This document shows, in pieces, positions 1 to 6,796 of a stretch of DNA of 12,380 nucleotides. A program made the translations under genes and the position numbers. The notes under the pieces were generated by a model. That model did not search any database. It was not told where the DNA came from and saw nothing but the letters and a program-made list of their open reading frames with translations. The number at the start of each line of letters is the position of its first letter. Position 1 is the first letter of the stretch. Origin of the DNA: an uncultured Clostridia bacterium (GTDB lineage: Bacteria > Bacillota_A > Clostridia > Oscillospirales > Oscillospiraceae); assembly GCA_946408145.1 (NCBI GenBank), contig CAMJQX010000025.1, forward strand, positions 1-12,380, written 5' to 3'.

Positions 1-167
1 TCCGCCGCGACGCGGTCGAGAAATTCAAGAAGCAGCAGAAGGCCTCCGAGATCACGGAGGACGACTACAAGATCGCCGAGAAGGACATCCAGAAGCTGAC
101 CGACGACTATATCAAGGAGATCGACAAGATCACCGAGCGCAAGGAAAAAGAGCTGACGGAGATCTGA
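1..167 (+). CDS. frr: Ribosome recycling factor, C-terminal fragment (5' end outside window)
   Basis: This is the last 54 codons of a gene that starts before the window; the reading phase begins at base 3 and the TGA is at 165-167. The fragment is highly charged and helical, rich in Lys, Glu and Asp, and ends in a [12 protein letters not shown] tail. That matches the C-terminal helix of domain I of ribosome recycling factor, which splits post-termination ribosomes together with EF-G in the cytoplasm. The identification is supported by the next gene, because frr directly followed by uppS is a very common bacterial order. The stop codon overlaps the uppS ATG by one base, so translation of the two is probably coupled. 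Only about the last 30% of the usual ~185 residues is visible, and the N-terminal part and promoter cannot be judged. Confidence 0.88.
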   Translation, partial: RRDAVEKFKKQQKASEITEDDYKIAEKDIQKLTDDYIKEIDKITERKEKELTEI

Positions 168-904
168 TGAACGAGAAGAACAACAATACGGCGGGGGAGC
201 GGGACGACCGCGTTCCCCGCCATATTGCCATCATTCTGGATGGCAACGGCCGCTGGGCCAAAAAGCGCGGGCTGCCGCGCACGGCGGGACACGCCGCCGG
301 AGCCGAGACCTTCCGGAAGATCGCGCTCTACTGCCGCGACATCGGGGTGGACTACCTGACGGTCTACGCCTTCTCCACCGAGAACTGGAAGCGGCCGGAC
401 GGCGAGGTCAAGACCATCATGCGCCTGCTGGACAAATACCTGCACGAGGCTATCGACACCATGGAGCGCGACGGCATGAAGATGCGCATCTTCGGCGACG
501 TGACGGGCCTGTCGCCGGAGCTCCAGGCGCTCGCGGCGGAGACAGACGAGATCGCCGACCGCATCGACGGCTTTCAGGCCAATATCTGTCTCAATTACGG
601 CGGACGGGACGAGATCATCCACGCGGCAAAGCGCTGGGCGGAGGATCTCGCCGCGGGGAAGGCCGAAGGCGAGCTGACCGAGGAGAAGTTTGCCCGCTAT
701 CTCTATTCGGCAAACGTGCCCGACCCGGATCTTATGATCCGCCCGGGCGGGGAGCAGCGGCTCTCGAACTTCCTGCTGTGGCAGTGCGCCTACGCGGAGT
801 TTTACTTCACGGACGTGCTCTGGCCGGACTTTACGCCGGAGGAGCTGGACAGGGCCATCGCCGTCTACCGCAGCCGCGACCGCCGCTACGGCGGGGTGAA
901 GTAG
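167..904 (+). CDS. uppS: Undecaprenyl diphosphate synthase (cis-prenyltransferase)
   Basis: This 245-residue protein should condense isopentenyl diphosphate units onto farnesyl diphosphate to make C55 undecaprenyl diphosphate, the lipid carrier for peptidoglycan and other envelope polymers. The first family block LDGNGRWAKKRG carries the catalytic Asp25. Next comes the YAFSTENWKRP block, and then RPGGEQR at 192-198 with the substrate-binding arginines, followed by SNFLLW and FTDVLWPDF. The length is normal for the family. The chosen ATG overlaps the frr stop and has a GGAG Shine-Dalgarno at 158-161 inside frr, five bases before the start. The N-terminal 15 residues before the conserved core are polar and Asn-rich, as is common. 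The gene lies in the same MEP/lipid-carrier cluster as dxr. The assignment is secure from the motifs. Confidence 0.97.
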   Translation: MNEKNNNTAGERDDRVPRHIAIILDGNGRWAKKRGLPRTAGHAAGAETFRKIALYCRDIGVDYLTVYAFSTENWKRPDGEVKTIMRLLDKYLHEAIDTMERDGMKMRIFGDVTGLSPELQALAAETDEIADRIDGFQANICLNYGGRDEIIHAAKRWAEDLAAGKAEGELTEEKFARYLYSANVPDPDLMIRPGGEQRLSNFLLWQCAYAEFYFTDVLWPDFTPEELDRAIAVYRSRDRRYGGVK

Positions 905-916
905 TTTTCAGATTTC

Positions 917-968
917 AGGAGACGGGAATAGCGCCTAGCGCCTAGTGCGTAGCGCCAAGGAGACGGGA
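917..968 (+). repeat. Four tandem 7-bp TAGCGCC units between two AGGAGACGGGA direct repeats
   Basis: In the 119-bp gap after uppS, bases 929-956 are four consecutive 7-bp units: TAGCGCC, TAGCGCC, TAGTGCG and TAGCGCC. They are bracketed by an 11-bp direct repeat, AGGAGACGGGA, at 917-927 and 958-968, which gives a 41-bp period. A related AAGGAGACAGG at 1012-1022 serves as the Shine-Dalgarno of the next gene. No reading frame was recognised here. It looks like an intergenic repeat element; its function is unknown. Confidence 0.7.
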
Positions 969-976
969 GACGCGTC

Positions 977-1004
977 CGTAGGGGCCGACGCCCTCGGCGG
1001 CCCG
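977..1004 (+). repeat. G/C-rich hairpin repeat element upstream of the AlkD-like gene
   Basis: A short dyad can form from GGGCCGA pairing with TCGGC and CCC on the other arm, giving an imperfect stem around a small loop. It is followed by CCGTTTTATC, so only a weak T-run follows. The composition and wording resemble short intergenic hairpin repeats of GC-rich Clostridia, but no second copy is in this window. A weak attenuator or terminator role is possible and cannot be separated from a repeat by inspection. Confidence 0.4.
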
Positions 1005-1023
1005 TTTTATCAAGGAGACAGGT

Positions 1024-1704
1024 ATGACCGAGATCCAACAAAGACTGCAGGCGCTGGCCGATCCCGGCTATCGGGAGTTTACGCTGCCGCTGCTGCCGAA
1101 TCTTGCGCCGGAGCGCATGATCGGCGTGCGCATGCCGGCGATGCGCGCGCTCGCGAAGGAGCTGTACCGGGCCGGAGAATACGAGGACTTCCTCGCGGCT
1201 CTGCCCCACGAATACCACGAGGAGGACTGCCTGCACGCCTTTCTGATCGGCGAGATCAAAGACCTCGGGCGCTGCCTCGAGGAGACGGAGCGCTTCCTGC
1301 CCTTCGTGGAAAACTGGTCGGTCTGCGACACGCTCAAGCCGAAATGCTTTCGAAAGAACCGGGCCGCGCTGCTCGAACGCATCCCGGTCTGGCTCGCTTC
1401 GGACAAAGCCTACACCGTCCGCTTCGGCATCGGCATGCTGATGAGCCATTTTCTCGACGAGGACTTCCGCCCGGAGTATCTGGCCTGGGTCGGCGGCGTC
1501 CGCTCGGAGGAGTACTACGTCAACATGATGATCGCGTGGTACTTCGCGACGGCGCTGGCCAAGCAGTACGACGCGGCCCTGCCCTGGATCGAACAGGGGC
1601 GGCTCGAGCGCTGGACGCACAACAAGACGATCCAGAAGGCCGTGGAGAGCTTCCGCGTCACGGACGAGCACAAGGCAGAGCTGAAAGCGCTGCGAAGAAA
1701 GTGA
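1024..1704 (+). CDS. DNA alkylation repair protein, AlkD-like HEAT-repeat family
   Basis: This 226-residue protein is mostly alpha-helical and resembles the AlkD/DNA_alkylation family. Those are HEAT-like repeat DNA glycosylases that remove N3- and N7-alkylated, positively charged bases. Recognisable blocks are an N-terminal RMIGVRMPAMRALAKEL region, an acidic HEEDCLHAFLIG helix, the family block ENWSVCD with Asn97, Trp98 and Asp102, and a C-terminal NKTIQKAVES helix. The start is an ATG with AAGGAG at 1012-1017, six bases upstream. It lies where cdsA usually lies, between uppS and dxr, and is flanked on both sides by repeat-like intergenic DNA. Some members of this fold have lost glycosylase activity, so the biochemical role is inferred from the family. 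Its function has no obvious link to the neighbouring lipid genes. Confidence 0.82.
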   Translation: MTEIQQRLQALADPGYREFTLPLLPNLAPERMIGVRMPAMRALAKELYRAGEYEDFLAALPHEYHEEDCLHAFLIGEIKDLGRCLEETERFLPFVENWSVCDTLKPKCFRKNRAALLERIPVWLASDKAYTVRFGIGMLMSHFLDEDFRPEYLAWVGGVRSEEYYVNMMIAWYFATALAKQYDAALPWIEQGRLERWTHNKTIQKAVESFRVTDEHKAELKALRRK

Positions 1705-1736
1705 GTCTCCCCGGAAAGATGCGGCTCATCGGCAAT

Positions 1737-1780
1737 ATCCCCCACCCGCTTCGCGGGAGCCCCCTTTAGGCAAGGGGGCC
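1737..1780 (+). repeat. Double-hairpin intergenic repeat, copy 1 (before dxr)
   Basis: This 44-bp element has two adjacent hairpins. The first is CCCGC-TTC-GCGGG; the second is GCCCCCTT-TAGGC-AAGGGGGC. It shares nearly all its sequence with the element at 3032-3077. It ends 16 nt before the dxr start codon, just upstream of the AAGGAG Shine-Dalgarno at 1784-1789. There is no T-run after the second hairpin, so it is not a standard intrinsic terminator. Confidence 0.85.
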
Positions 1781-1796
1781 GAAAAGGAGTGTTTTT

Positions 1797-2939
1797 ATGG
1801 TTCGTTCCATTTCCATCCTCGGCTGCACCGGATCCATCGGGCGGCAGACCGCCGCGGTGGCGGAGCACACCGGGATCCGCGTGGCGGCGCTGACCGCCAA
1901 CCGGAAGATCGACCTGCTGGAGGAGCAGGCCAGAAGGTTCAGACCGGCTTTCGCCGCGGTCTATGACGAGGAGGCGGCGAAACAGTTCAGGATCGCCGTG
2001 GCCGACACGGACATCCGCGTGGGCTCCGGCATCGAGGGCCTGATCGAGGCGGCGACGCTCGAGGAGAGCGACTGCGTCGTGACCGCCGTGTCCGGCGCCG
2101 TCGGCCTGCGGCCGACGCTCGCCGCGATCGACGCGAAGAAGCGCATCGCGCTTGCCAACAAGGAGACGCTCGTCTGCGCCGGCGATCTGGTCATGGCGCG
2201 CGCGAAGGAGAAGGGCGCGGAGATCGTGCCCGTGGATTCGGAGCACTCTGCCATCTTCCAGTGTCTGACGGGCAGGGGAGAGGGCGAGCTGCACAGAATC
2301 CTGCTGACCGGCTCCGGCGGCCCCTTCCGCGGGAAGAAGCGGGAGGAGCTGGAGAACGTCACGCCCGAGCAGGCGGTCGCGCACCCCAACTGGAGCATGG
2401 GCGCCAAGATCTCGGTGGACAGCTCCACGCTGATGAACAAGGGCCTCGAGTTCGTGGAGGCCATGCACCTCTTCGGCGTGCGCCCGGAGGACATCACGGT
2501 GGTCATCCACCCCCAGAGCGTCATACACTCTATGGTGGAGCTGGTGGACGGCACGGTGATCGCGCAGCTCGGCGTGCCCGACATGGGCCTGCCGATCCAG
2601 CTCGCGCTGACCTGGCCGGAGCGCATGCCCTCGCTGTTTGAACACCTGGACTTCTGGAAGCTGCGCGATCTGAGCTTTGAGGAGCCGGATCTGGTGAACT
2701 TCCCCTGCCTGAAGCTCGCGATGGACTGCGCCGGGCGCGGCGGTACGGCCCCCTGCGTGATGAGCGCCGCCAACGAGGTCGCGGTGCATAAGTTCCTGCG
2801 CCGGGAGCTCGGCTACAACCGCATCTACGATGCGGCGGCCGGGGCGGTGGAGGCCGTGGGCGTCACCGCGGCGGACGATCTCGACACGATCCTCGCGGCC
2901 GACGCGGCGGCGAGAGCCTATGTGAGAGAGAAGTTCTGA
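1797..2939 (+). CDS. dxr: 1-deoxy-D-xylulose 5-phosphate reductoisomerase
   Basis: This 380-residue cytoplasmic enzyme carries out the first committed step of the MEP isoprenoid pathway, converting DXP to 2-C-methyl-D-erythritol 4-phosphate with NADPH and a divalent metal. The N-terminal dinucleotide-binding motif is GCTGSIG at 9-15. ANKETLVCAG follows. The metal ligands Asp147 and Glu149 lie in VDSEHSAIF, and Glu218 in MNKGLE, with Asn214 and Lys215 at the same spacing as in the E. coli enzyme. Other family blocks are TGSGGPFR, HPNWSMGAKI and a C-terminal SAANEVAV. The length is typical. AAGGAG at 1784-1789 supports the ATG. Together with uppS it supplies precursor and makes the polyprenyl carrier, so their clustering makes functional sense. 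The gene looks intact. Confidence 0.97.
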   Translation: MVRSISILGCTGSIGRQTAAVAEHTGIRVAALTANRKIDLLEEQARRFRPAFAAVYDEEAAKQFRIAVADTDIRVGSGIEGLIEAATLEESDCVVTAVSGAVGLRPTLAAIDAKKRIALANKETLVCAGDLVMARAKEKGAEIVPVDSEHSAIFQCLTGRGEGELHRILLTGSGGPFRGKKREELENVTPEQAVAHPNWSMGAKISVDSSTLMNKGLEFVEAMHLFGVRPEDITVVIHPQSVIHSMVELVDGTVIAQLGVPDMGLPIQLALTWPERMPSLFEHLDFWKLRDLSFEEPDLVNFPCLKLAMDCAGRGGTAPCVMSAANEVAVHKFLRRELGYNRIYDAAAGAVEAVGVTAADDLDTILAADAAARAYVREKF

Positions 2940-2944
2940 ACTTT

Positions 2945-2977
2945 CTCCGAAAGGGGAGGCGCCCCGAAGGGGCGGAG
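2945..2977 (+). repeat. G/C-rich hairpin element after dxr
   Basis: Six bases after the dxr stop there is a dyad, CGCCCC-GAA-GGGGCG (2960-2974). It lies inside an outer CTCCG (2945-2949) and CGGAG (2973-2977) that could pair in an alternative fold. It is followed by GGTTTGTTC, a weak T-rich tail, so partial termination between dxr and rseP is possible. The rest of the 156-bp gap up to the next repeat shows no gene or clear promoter. Confidence 0.5.
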
Positions 2978-3031
2978 GGTTTGTTCAGATACGCACAGCG
3001 CCGCGAAAGAACTGCTCAAAAGGACCTACGA

Positions 3032-3077
3032 ATCCCCCACCCGCCTGCGGCGGGAGCCCCCTTTAGGCAAGGGGGCC
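3032..3077 (+). repeat. Double-hairpin intergenic repeat, copy 2 (before rseP)
   Basis: This is a second copy of the element at 1737-1780, 46 bp long. The second hairpin, GCCCCCTT-TAGGC-AAGGGGGC, is identical. The first hairpin differs: here it is CCCGCC-TGC-GGCGGG, so both arms have changed while base pairing is kept and is one pair longer. It ends 18 nt before the rseP ATG, upstream of the Shine-Dalgarno AGAAAGGA at 3083-3090. Again no T-run follows. Confidence 0.85.
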
Positions 3078-3095
3078 AATAAAGAAAGGATTTTT

Positions 3096-4154
3096 ATGAC
3101 CATCGTATATATCCTGTTTGCCATTCTGATCTTCGGCGTGCTGATCGCCATCCATGAATTCGGCCACTTCGCCGTGGCCAAGGCCTGCGGCGTGAAGGTG
3201 GAGGAGTTCGCCGTCGGTATGGGCCCCGCAATATGGAAAAAGCAGAAGGGCGAGACGCTCTATGCTCTGCGGGCCATCCCCATCGGCGGCTACTGCGCCA
3301 TGGCCGGGGAGGACAAGAGCTCGGAGGATCCGCGCGCCTTCACCAACGCCGCGATCTGGAAGCGCATCCTGATCCTCTGCGCGGGCTCCTTCATGAACTT
3401 TCTGCTGGGCTTCGTGGTCGTGCTGCTGCTCTATTCCGGCGCGGAGGCCTTCCGCGCGCCGATCCTCGACGGCTTCATGGAGGGCTGCCCCTACCAGGGA
3501 GAGGATGCGCTGCAGGAGGGCGACCGCTTCTATAAGATCGATGGGCACCGGATCTATGAATACTACGACGTGTCCGATTTCCTGTCCCGCGGCGACGGCG
3601 TGTACGACATCGTGGTCATCCGCGACGGAAAGAAGGTCAAGCTGGAGGACTTCCCCATGACCCCCGTGGAGTACGAGGGCTATGAGAACAAGATGTACGG
3701 CTTCTACTTCGGTATCGAGGAAGCGACGCCCCTCGTCAAGCTGCGCGCCTCCTGGGAGACCTGCATGGGCTTCGGCCGCATGGTCTGGCAGGGTCTGGAG
3801 CAGCTCTTCACCGGCAAGGTCGGCGTCAAGGATCTGTCCGGCCCGGTCGGCATTGTCGACCTCATGGCGGAGACCGGCGAGCAGGCCAAGAGCGTGAAGG
3901 ACGGCGTGAGCAACATCCTCTACCTCGGCGCCTTCATCGCGGTCAACCTCGCGATCATGAACATGCTGCCCATCCCGGCGCTCGACGGCGGGCGCGTGTT
4001 CCTGCTGCTGGTGACGGCCCTCATCGAAGCGATCACCCGCAAAAAGCTCGATCCCAGATACGAGGGTTATATCCACGCGGCGGGCATGGTGCTGCTGCTG
4101 GCGCTGATGGCCTTCGTGATGTTCAACGACATCCTGCGGATCGTGAGAGGCTGA
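3096..4154 (+). CDS. rseP: RIP metalloprotease, site-2 protease family (RseP/RasP)
   Basis: This 352-residue integral membrane zinc protease cuts substrates within or near the membrane. Family members process anti-sigma factors and remnant signal peptides. The first membrane segment (about 4-26) contains the zinc motif HEFGH at 20-24, followed by the typical VEEFAVGMGP and a GGYCAMAGED loop. A second segment lies around 101-117. A PDZ-like domain follows (about 130-210), with LQEGDRFYKIDG from Leu139. The third metal-ligand motif is LDGGR at 296-300 in NMLPIPALDGG, in a further membrane helix, and a last hydrophobic helix ends the protein. The length is typical for Firmicutes. The ATG has AGAAAGGA six bases upstream. 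It is the last gene of the frr-uppS-dxr cluster. ispG, which often follows, is not present here. The real substrates are unknown. Confidence 0.95.
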   Translation: MTIVYILFAILIFGVLIAIHEFGHFAVAKACGVKVEEFAVGMGPAIWKKQKGETLYALRAIPIGGYCAMAGEDKSSEDPRAFTNAAIWKRILILCAGSFMNFLLGFVVVLLLYSGAEAFRAPILDGFMEGCPYQGEDALQEGDRFYKIDGHRIYEYYDVSDFLSRGDGVYDIVVIRDGKKVKLEDFPMTPVEYEGYENKMYGFYFGIEEATPLVKLRASWETCMGFGRMVWQGLEQLFTGKVGVKDLSGPVGIVDLMAETGEQAKSVKDGVSNILYLGAFIAVNLAIMNMLPIPALDGGRVFLLLVTALIEAITRKKLDPRYEGYIHAAGMVLLLALMAFVMFNDILRIVRG

Positions 4155-4188
4155 ATAATAGAAGCCCCGCGCTGTCCGTCCGACGAAC

Positions 4189-4256
4189 AAAAACCCTGCC
4201 CGCGATCCGGGAACAGACCGGACCGCAGGCAGGGTTTCTGTTTGTTTATGATTTTT
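4189..4256. terminator. Bidirectional intrinsic terminator between convergent rseP and the lipoprotein gene
   Basis: AAACCCTGCC at 4191-4200 pairs perfectly with GGCAGGGTTT at 4228-4237, and CCGG/CCGG can pair inside the loop. On the + strand the stem is followed by CTGTTTGTTTATGATTTTT. On the - strand it is followed by a run of T (complement of the AAAAA around 4189-4193) and TTCG. It therefore can stop transcription from rseP and from the convergent gene that ends at 4269. Confidence 0.88.
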
Positions 4257-4268
4257 GCAGCGGGCGGA

Positions 4269-6680
4269 TCAGCGCTGCTCGTTGACGTAGAGATTGGCCT
4301 TGCTCTGCACCAGACGGGCGACGTCCTCCGCGCTCTTCTGGCCGGCAAAGAAAGCGGCGGCCTCCTCCTGCACGATGCTGAAGATGGCGTCGTTCTGGTC
4401 CATGACCTTGTCGGTCGTATTGATGACCTCGAGCAGCTTGTCGGCCTGCTCCTGCGTCAGGGCGTAGATCTCATAGGTGCTGCCGTCGCCGAAGCCGACG
4501 CCGCCGCGGGAGACCTGGATCTTCTCGCCGTTTTCGTCGAGGACGTAGTTGCCGTCGGCGTCCTTCTGGTACTCGACCGTCATGGCCTCCTTGAGCTTGG
4601 CGTCAAAGACCTTCTGCACGACGGGCAGACCGTACAGGCTGTTCTGGTAGTCCTCCGCCAGGAGGCTCCGCAGGAACTCCCAGCCGGCCTCCTTGTCGGA
4701 GCAGGAGGCGCTCATGGCATAGGCGTGATCGCCCAGATAGAGCATGTTGCCGACGCCGTTGTTGGTCGGCCAGCCGATATAGGTGCTGTTGCCGCCGAAA
4801 TAGGCGTCGTTGTAGATCACGTCGTCAATGCTGTAGATCCCTGCCTGCATCAGCATCTGCCTGCCCTGGGCGATGCGGGAGGGCGTGCTCTCATCCTCGC
4901 TCCAGTCGTAATTCTCCCAGTCAAAGTCGGCCTGGAAAGAGTTGGCGAATTCCAGAACGTCCACGAATTCCTGACTGTCAAAGCTGCACTTGCCGGTCTT
5001 CCAGTCCACGAAGTCGTTCATGTCCAGGGCGACGAGGGTATTGAGCACGTTGTCGCGCGTGGTGTACTGATCCAGCGGGGTGCAGCCCTCGGGCATGGAG
5101 GCCAGCGCCGCGCGGAACTGCTCATAGTTCCAGCCCGGCTTGTCGCCCACGACGGAAGCGGCGCCGATCAGGCTCTGGACGGAGAAGCTGGGGCAGATGC
5201 GGTAGAGGCCGCCGTTGGCCTCCATGGCCTTGAGCACGGTGGGGAACAGGTCTTCACGATTGAAGTCCTTGTCCGCATCCAGATAGGGATAGAGATCCTC
5301 CAGCAGACCCTTGGCGGCCAGCTGGCTGTAAGGCAGACTGTTGAGGGACAGAAGGTCGGGCATCTTGCCGGAGAGGATCTCGGTGGTCAGCTTGGTCAGA
5401 CCCGCGGAGTAGTCCTCCTCGGTGTTGTACTCGGAGTAGTCGCGCAGTTCGATGCGGACCTTGTCGCTGCGGCGGTTGAAGTCGATGATCCGGTCGCTCA
5501 TGTCGTAGTCGAGGTACATGACGGCCAGGCTCAGCGTCTCCTTGTGGGGGAGCGTGTCGGCCGGCACTTTGCTGAGCTTGACAAATTCGGTGCGGGGGGA
5601 TTCGCCGCGGTAGGAAGTGAGCACGCCGGTGATGGTGCCGTCCTCGGCGATGCTCATGCCGTTCATGTAGTCGCCGTTGACGTCGCAGTTGATCCAGTTG
5701 AGGATCTTCTCGGTCTCGCCGGACTCCAGCTTGACGCCGTAGAGGAAGGAACCGCTGCGGTAGCACAGATCGTAGTCCCCGCCGCCGGGGATCAGATCAT
5801 AGGCGTTGGCGGGCAGGGGGATCTTCTCGCCCAGCTGGCCGTTTTCCGCGTCGATCGTGCGCAGCTCCATGCCGACGTTGCCCCAGACGGTCACGCACAC
5901 GCGGCCGTCCTTGAGGCGAACGATATTGTTGAGATAATCGTCGCTCTCGATGATATAGGAGATGCTGCCGTCAGGCGCGAAGGCGATCAGGTTCGTGTCG
6001 TTCGTGGCGAGGTAGTTCCCCTTGCTGTCCCGGCAGAGATTCGAGAAGCTGACATAGTTGTCCTCGCCGAGATCGAAGGCGATGGGCGCGGAGCTGAGCT
6101 CGCTGCCGTCTGCGCCGAGCGTGCGGATGAAATAATTGCGCTCATAGTGCCACTTGTCCCAGTTCTGATCGGCATAGAGCTCCTCGGGGCTGCCGTCGAA
6201 CCAGTTCTGATAGACGGCCTCGATCGCGGTCAGCTCGCCGCTGTCGCTGAGGCCGACGACCATCAGATCGGAGCCGGAGCTGTAGTTGGTGCGGTTCTCG
6301 CCGTCCTCCGGCACGGGGAGAGGCTGGTAGCCGCCGAGCTTCTTCACCTTGCCGTCATTCGAGATGAAATACAGGGCCGGGCCGTATACGTCCAGCTGGC
6401 CCTCGTAATCCAGCGTCTCGCCCTCGAAGAGCTCACGCTCGCCGGTCTTCTCGTAGGACGAGGCGTAAATGCCGTCCGCCGTGAAGGCACAGGGATTGAG
6501 ATACGTGTCCTCAGGCGATTCGACGGGGGTGAACTCGGCCTTGTAGACATAGTCGGTGACAGTGGCCTCGCTGTCCTTGTTCTCGGGCTCGGCCTCGCTC
6601 GTCTTGCCGCAGGCGGCCAGAGAGAGCGCCATGGCCAGAGCAAGAAGCATGCAGAGCAGGGCGCGGATGGATTTCTTCAT
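4269..6680 (-). CDS. Lipoprotein with propeller-like N-terminal half and ABC-type extracellular solute-binding C-terminal half
   Basis: The product has 803 residues. It begins with a lipoprotein signal: KK, a hydrophobic stretch, and lipobox LAAC with Cys24, so it should be anchored outside the membrane. A polar Glu/Asp-rich linker follows. Residues ~40-380 are rich in short beta repeats of the type DGxLYxxxxDG (for example FTADGIYAS, YFISNDGKVKKL, IAFAPDGSISYI, VRLKDGRVCVTV), which suggests a beta-propeller. From about residue 383 (LSLAVMYLDYD) the protein looks like a family-1 extracellular solute-binding protein, with LTTEILSGKMPDLLSL, LLEDLYPYL, a central GLYRICPSF and a C-terminal EAGWEFLRSLL. 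Such proteins normally deliver ligands to ABC importers, but no permease is adjacent. AGGAGGA at 6687-6693 lies six bases before the ATG. It is divergent from a two-component system, which suggests control by it or signalling to it. The ligand is unknown. Confidence 0.85.
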   Translation of the reverse strand: MKKSIRALLCMLLALAMALSLAACGKTSEAEPENKDSEATVTDYVYKAEFTPVESPEDTYLNPCAFTADGIYASSYEKTGERELFEGETLDYEGQLDVYGPALYFISNDGKVKKLGGYQPLPVPEDGENRTNYSSGSDLMVVGLSDSGELTAIEAVYQNWFDGSPEELYADQNWDKWHYERNYFIRTLGADGSELSSAPIAFDLGEDNYVSFSNLCRDSKGNYLATNDTNLIAFAPDGSISYIIESDDYLNNIVRLKDGRVCVTVWGNVGMELRTIDAENGQLGEKIPLPANAYDLIPGGGDYDLCYRSGSFLYGVKLESGETEKILNWINCDVNGDYMNGMSIAEDGTITGVLTSYRGESPRTEFVKLSKVPADTLPHKETLSLAVMYLDYDMSDRIIDFNRRSDKVRIELRDYSEYNTEEDYSAGLTKLTTEILSGKMPDLLSLNSLPYSQLAAKGLLEDLYPYLDADKDFNREDLFPTVLKAMEANGGLYRICPSFSVQSLIGAASVVGDKPGWNYEQFRAALASMPEGCTPLDQYTTRDNVLNTLVALDMNDFVDWKTGKCSFDSQEFVDVLEFANSFQADFDWENYDWSEDESTPSRIAQGRQMLMQAGIYSIDDVIYNDAYFGGNSTYIGWPTNNGVGNMLYLGDHAYAMSASCSDKEAGWEFLRSLLAEDYQNSLYGLPVVQKVFDAKLKEAMTVEYQKDADGNYVLDENGEKIQVSRGGVGFGDGSTYEIYALTQEQADKLLEVINTTDKVMDQNDAIFSIVQEEAAAFFAGQKSAEDVARLVQSKANLYVNEQR

Positions 6681-6706
6681 TGTGTGTCCTCCTGTGAGAT
6701 ATTCCC

Positions 6707-6761
6707 ATGCCCGACGGCGCCGGGCATTCTCGGTCGTTTTGCTTTGCGCCTCGTTCGGCGC
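6707..6761 (-). promoter_or_regulatory. Two hairpins in the 5' leader of the lipoprotein mRNA
   Basis: On the minus strand the predicted transcript starts near 6761. It first shows GCGCC-GAACGA-GGCGC (6746-6761), at the very 5' end, and then ATGCCCG-loop-CGGGCAT (6707-6727), ending 13 nt before the Shine-Dalgarno. No T-run follows either stem, so these are not evident terminators. They could stabilise the mRNA or affect translation. No known riboswitch core is recognisable in about 80 nt. Confidence 0.4.
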
Positions 6762-6767
6762 GGCTGT

Positions 6768-6796
6768 ATTATATCACATGATACAGCAAGTGTATC
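6768..6796 (-). promoter_or_regulatory. Candidate promoter of the lipoprotein gene (extended -10)
   Basis: Read on the minus strand, TATAAT (6773-6768) is a perfect -10 and is preceded by TGA, an extended -10 element. The hexamer 17 bp upstream is GATACA (6796-6791), a poor -35 that matches only ACA. A consensus -10 with a weak -35 fits an activator-dependent promoter. Transcription would start near 6761 and give a leader of about 80 nt. Confidence 0.65.

Noticed and set aside
1737..1780. Double-hairpin repeat as an intrinsic terminator
   Set aside because: Neither copy is followed by a T-run on the + strand and both lie just before a ribosome site, so simple termination is unlikely.
1515..2789. 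Long minus-strand open frame opposite dxr and the end of the AlkD-like gene
   Set aside because: It is low-complexity and antisense to well-identified genes, and it has no ribosome site or motif.
3063..4190. 375-codon minus-strand open frame opposite rseP
   Set aside because: Its residues mirror the rseP codons and its end lies in the terminator hairpin; no independent features were seen.
6681..6761. Riboswitch in the lipoprotein leader
   Set aside because: The leader is only about 80 nt with two plain hairpins, and no conserved riboswitch core could be recognised.
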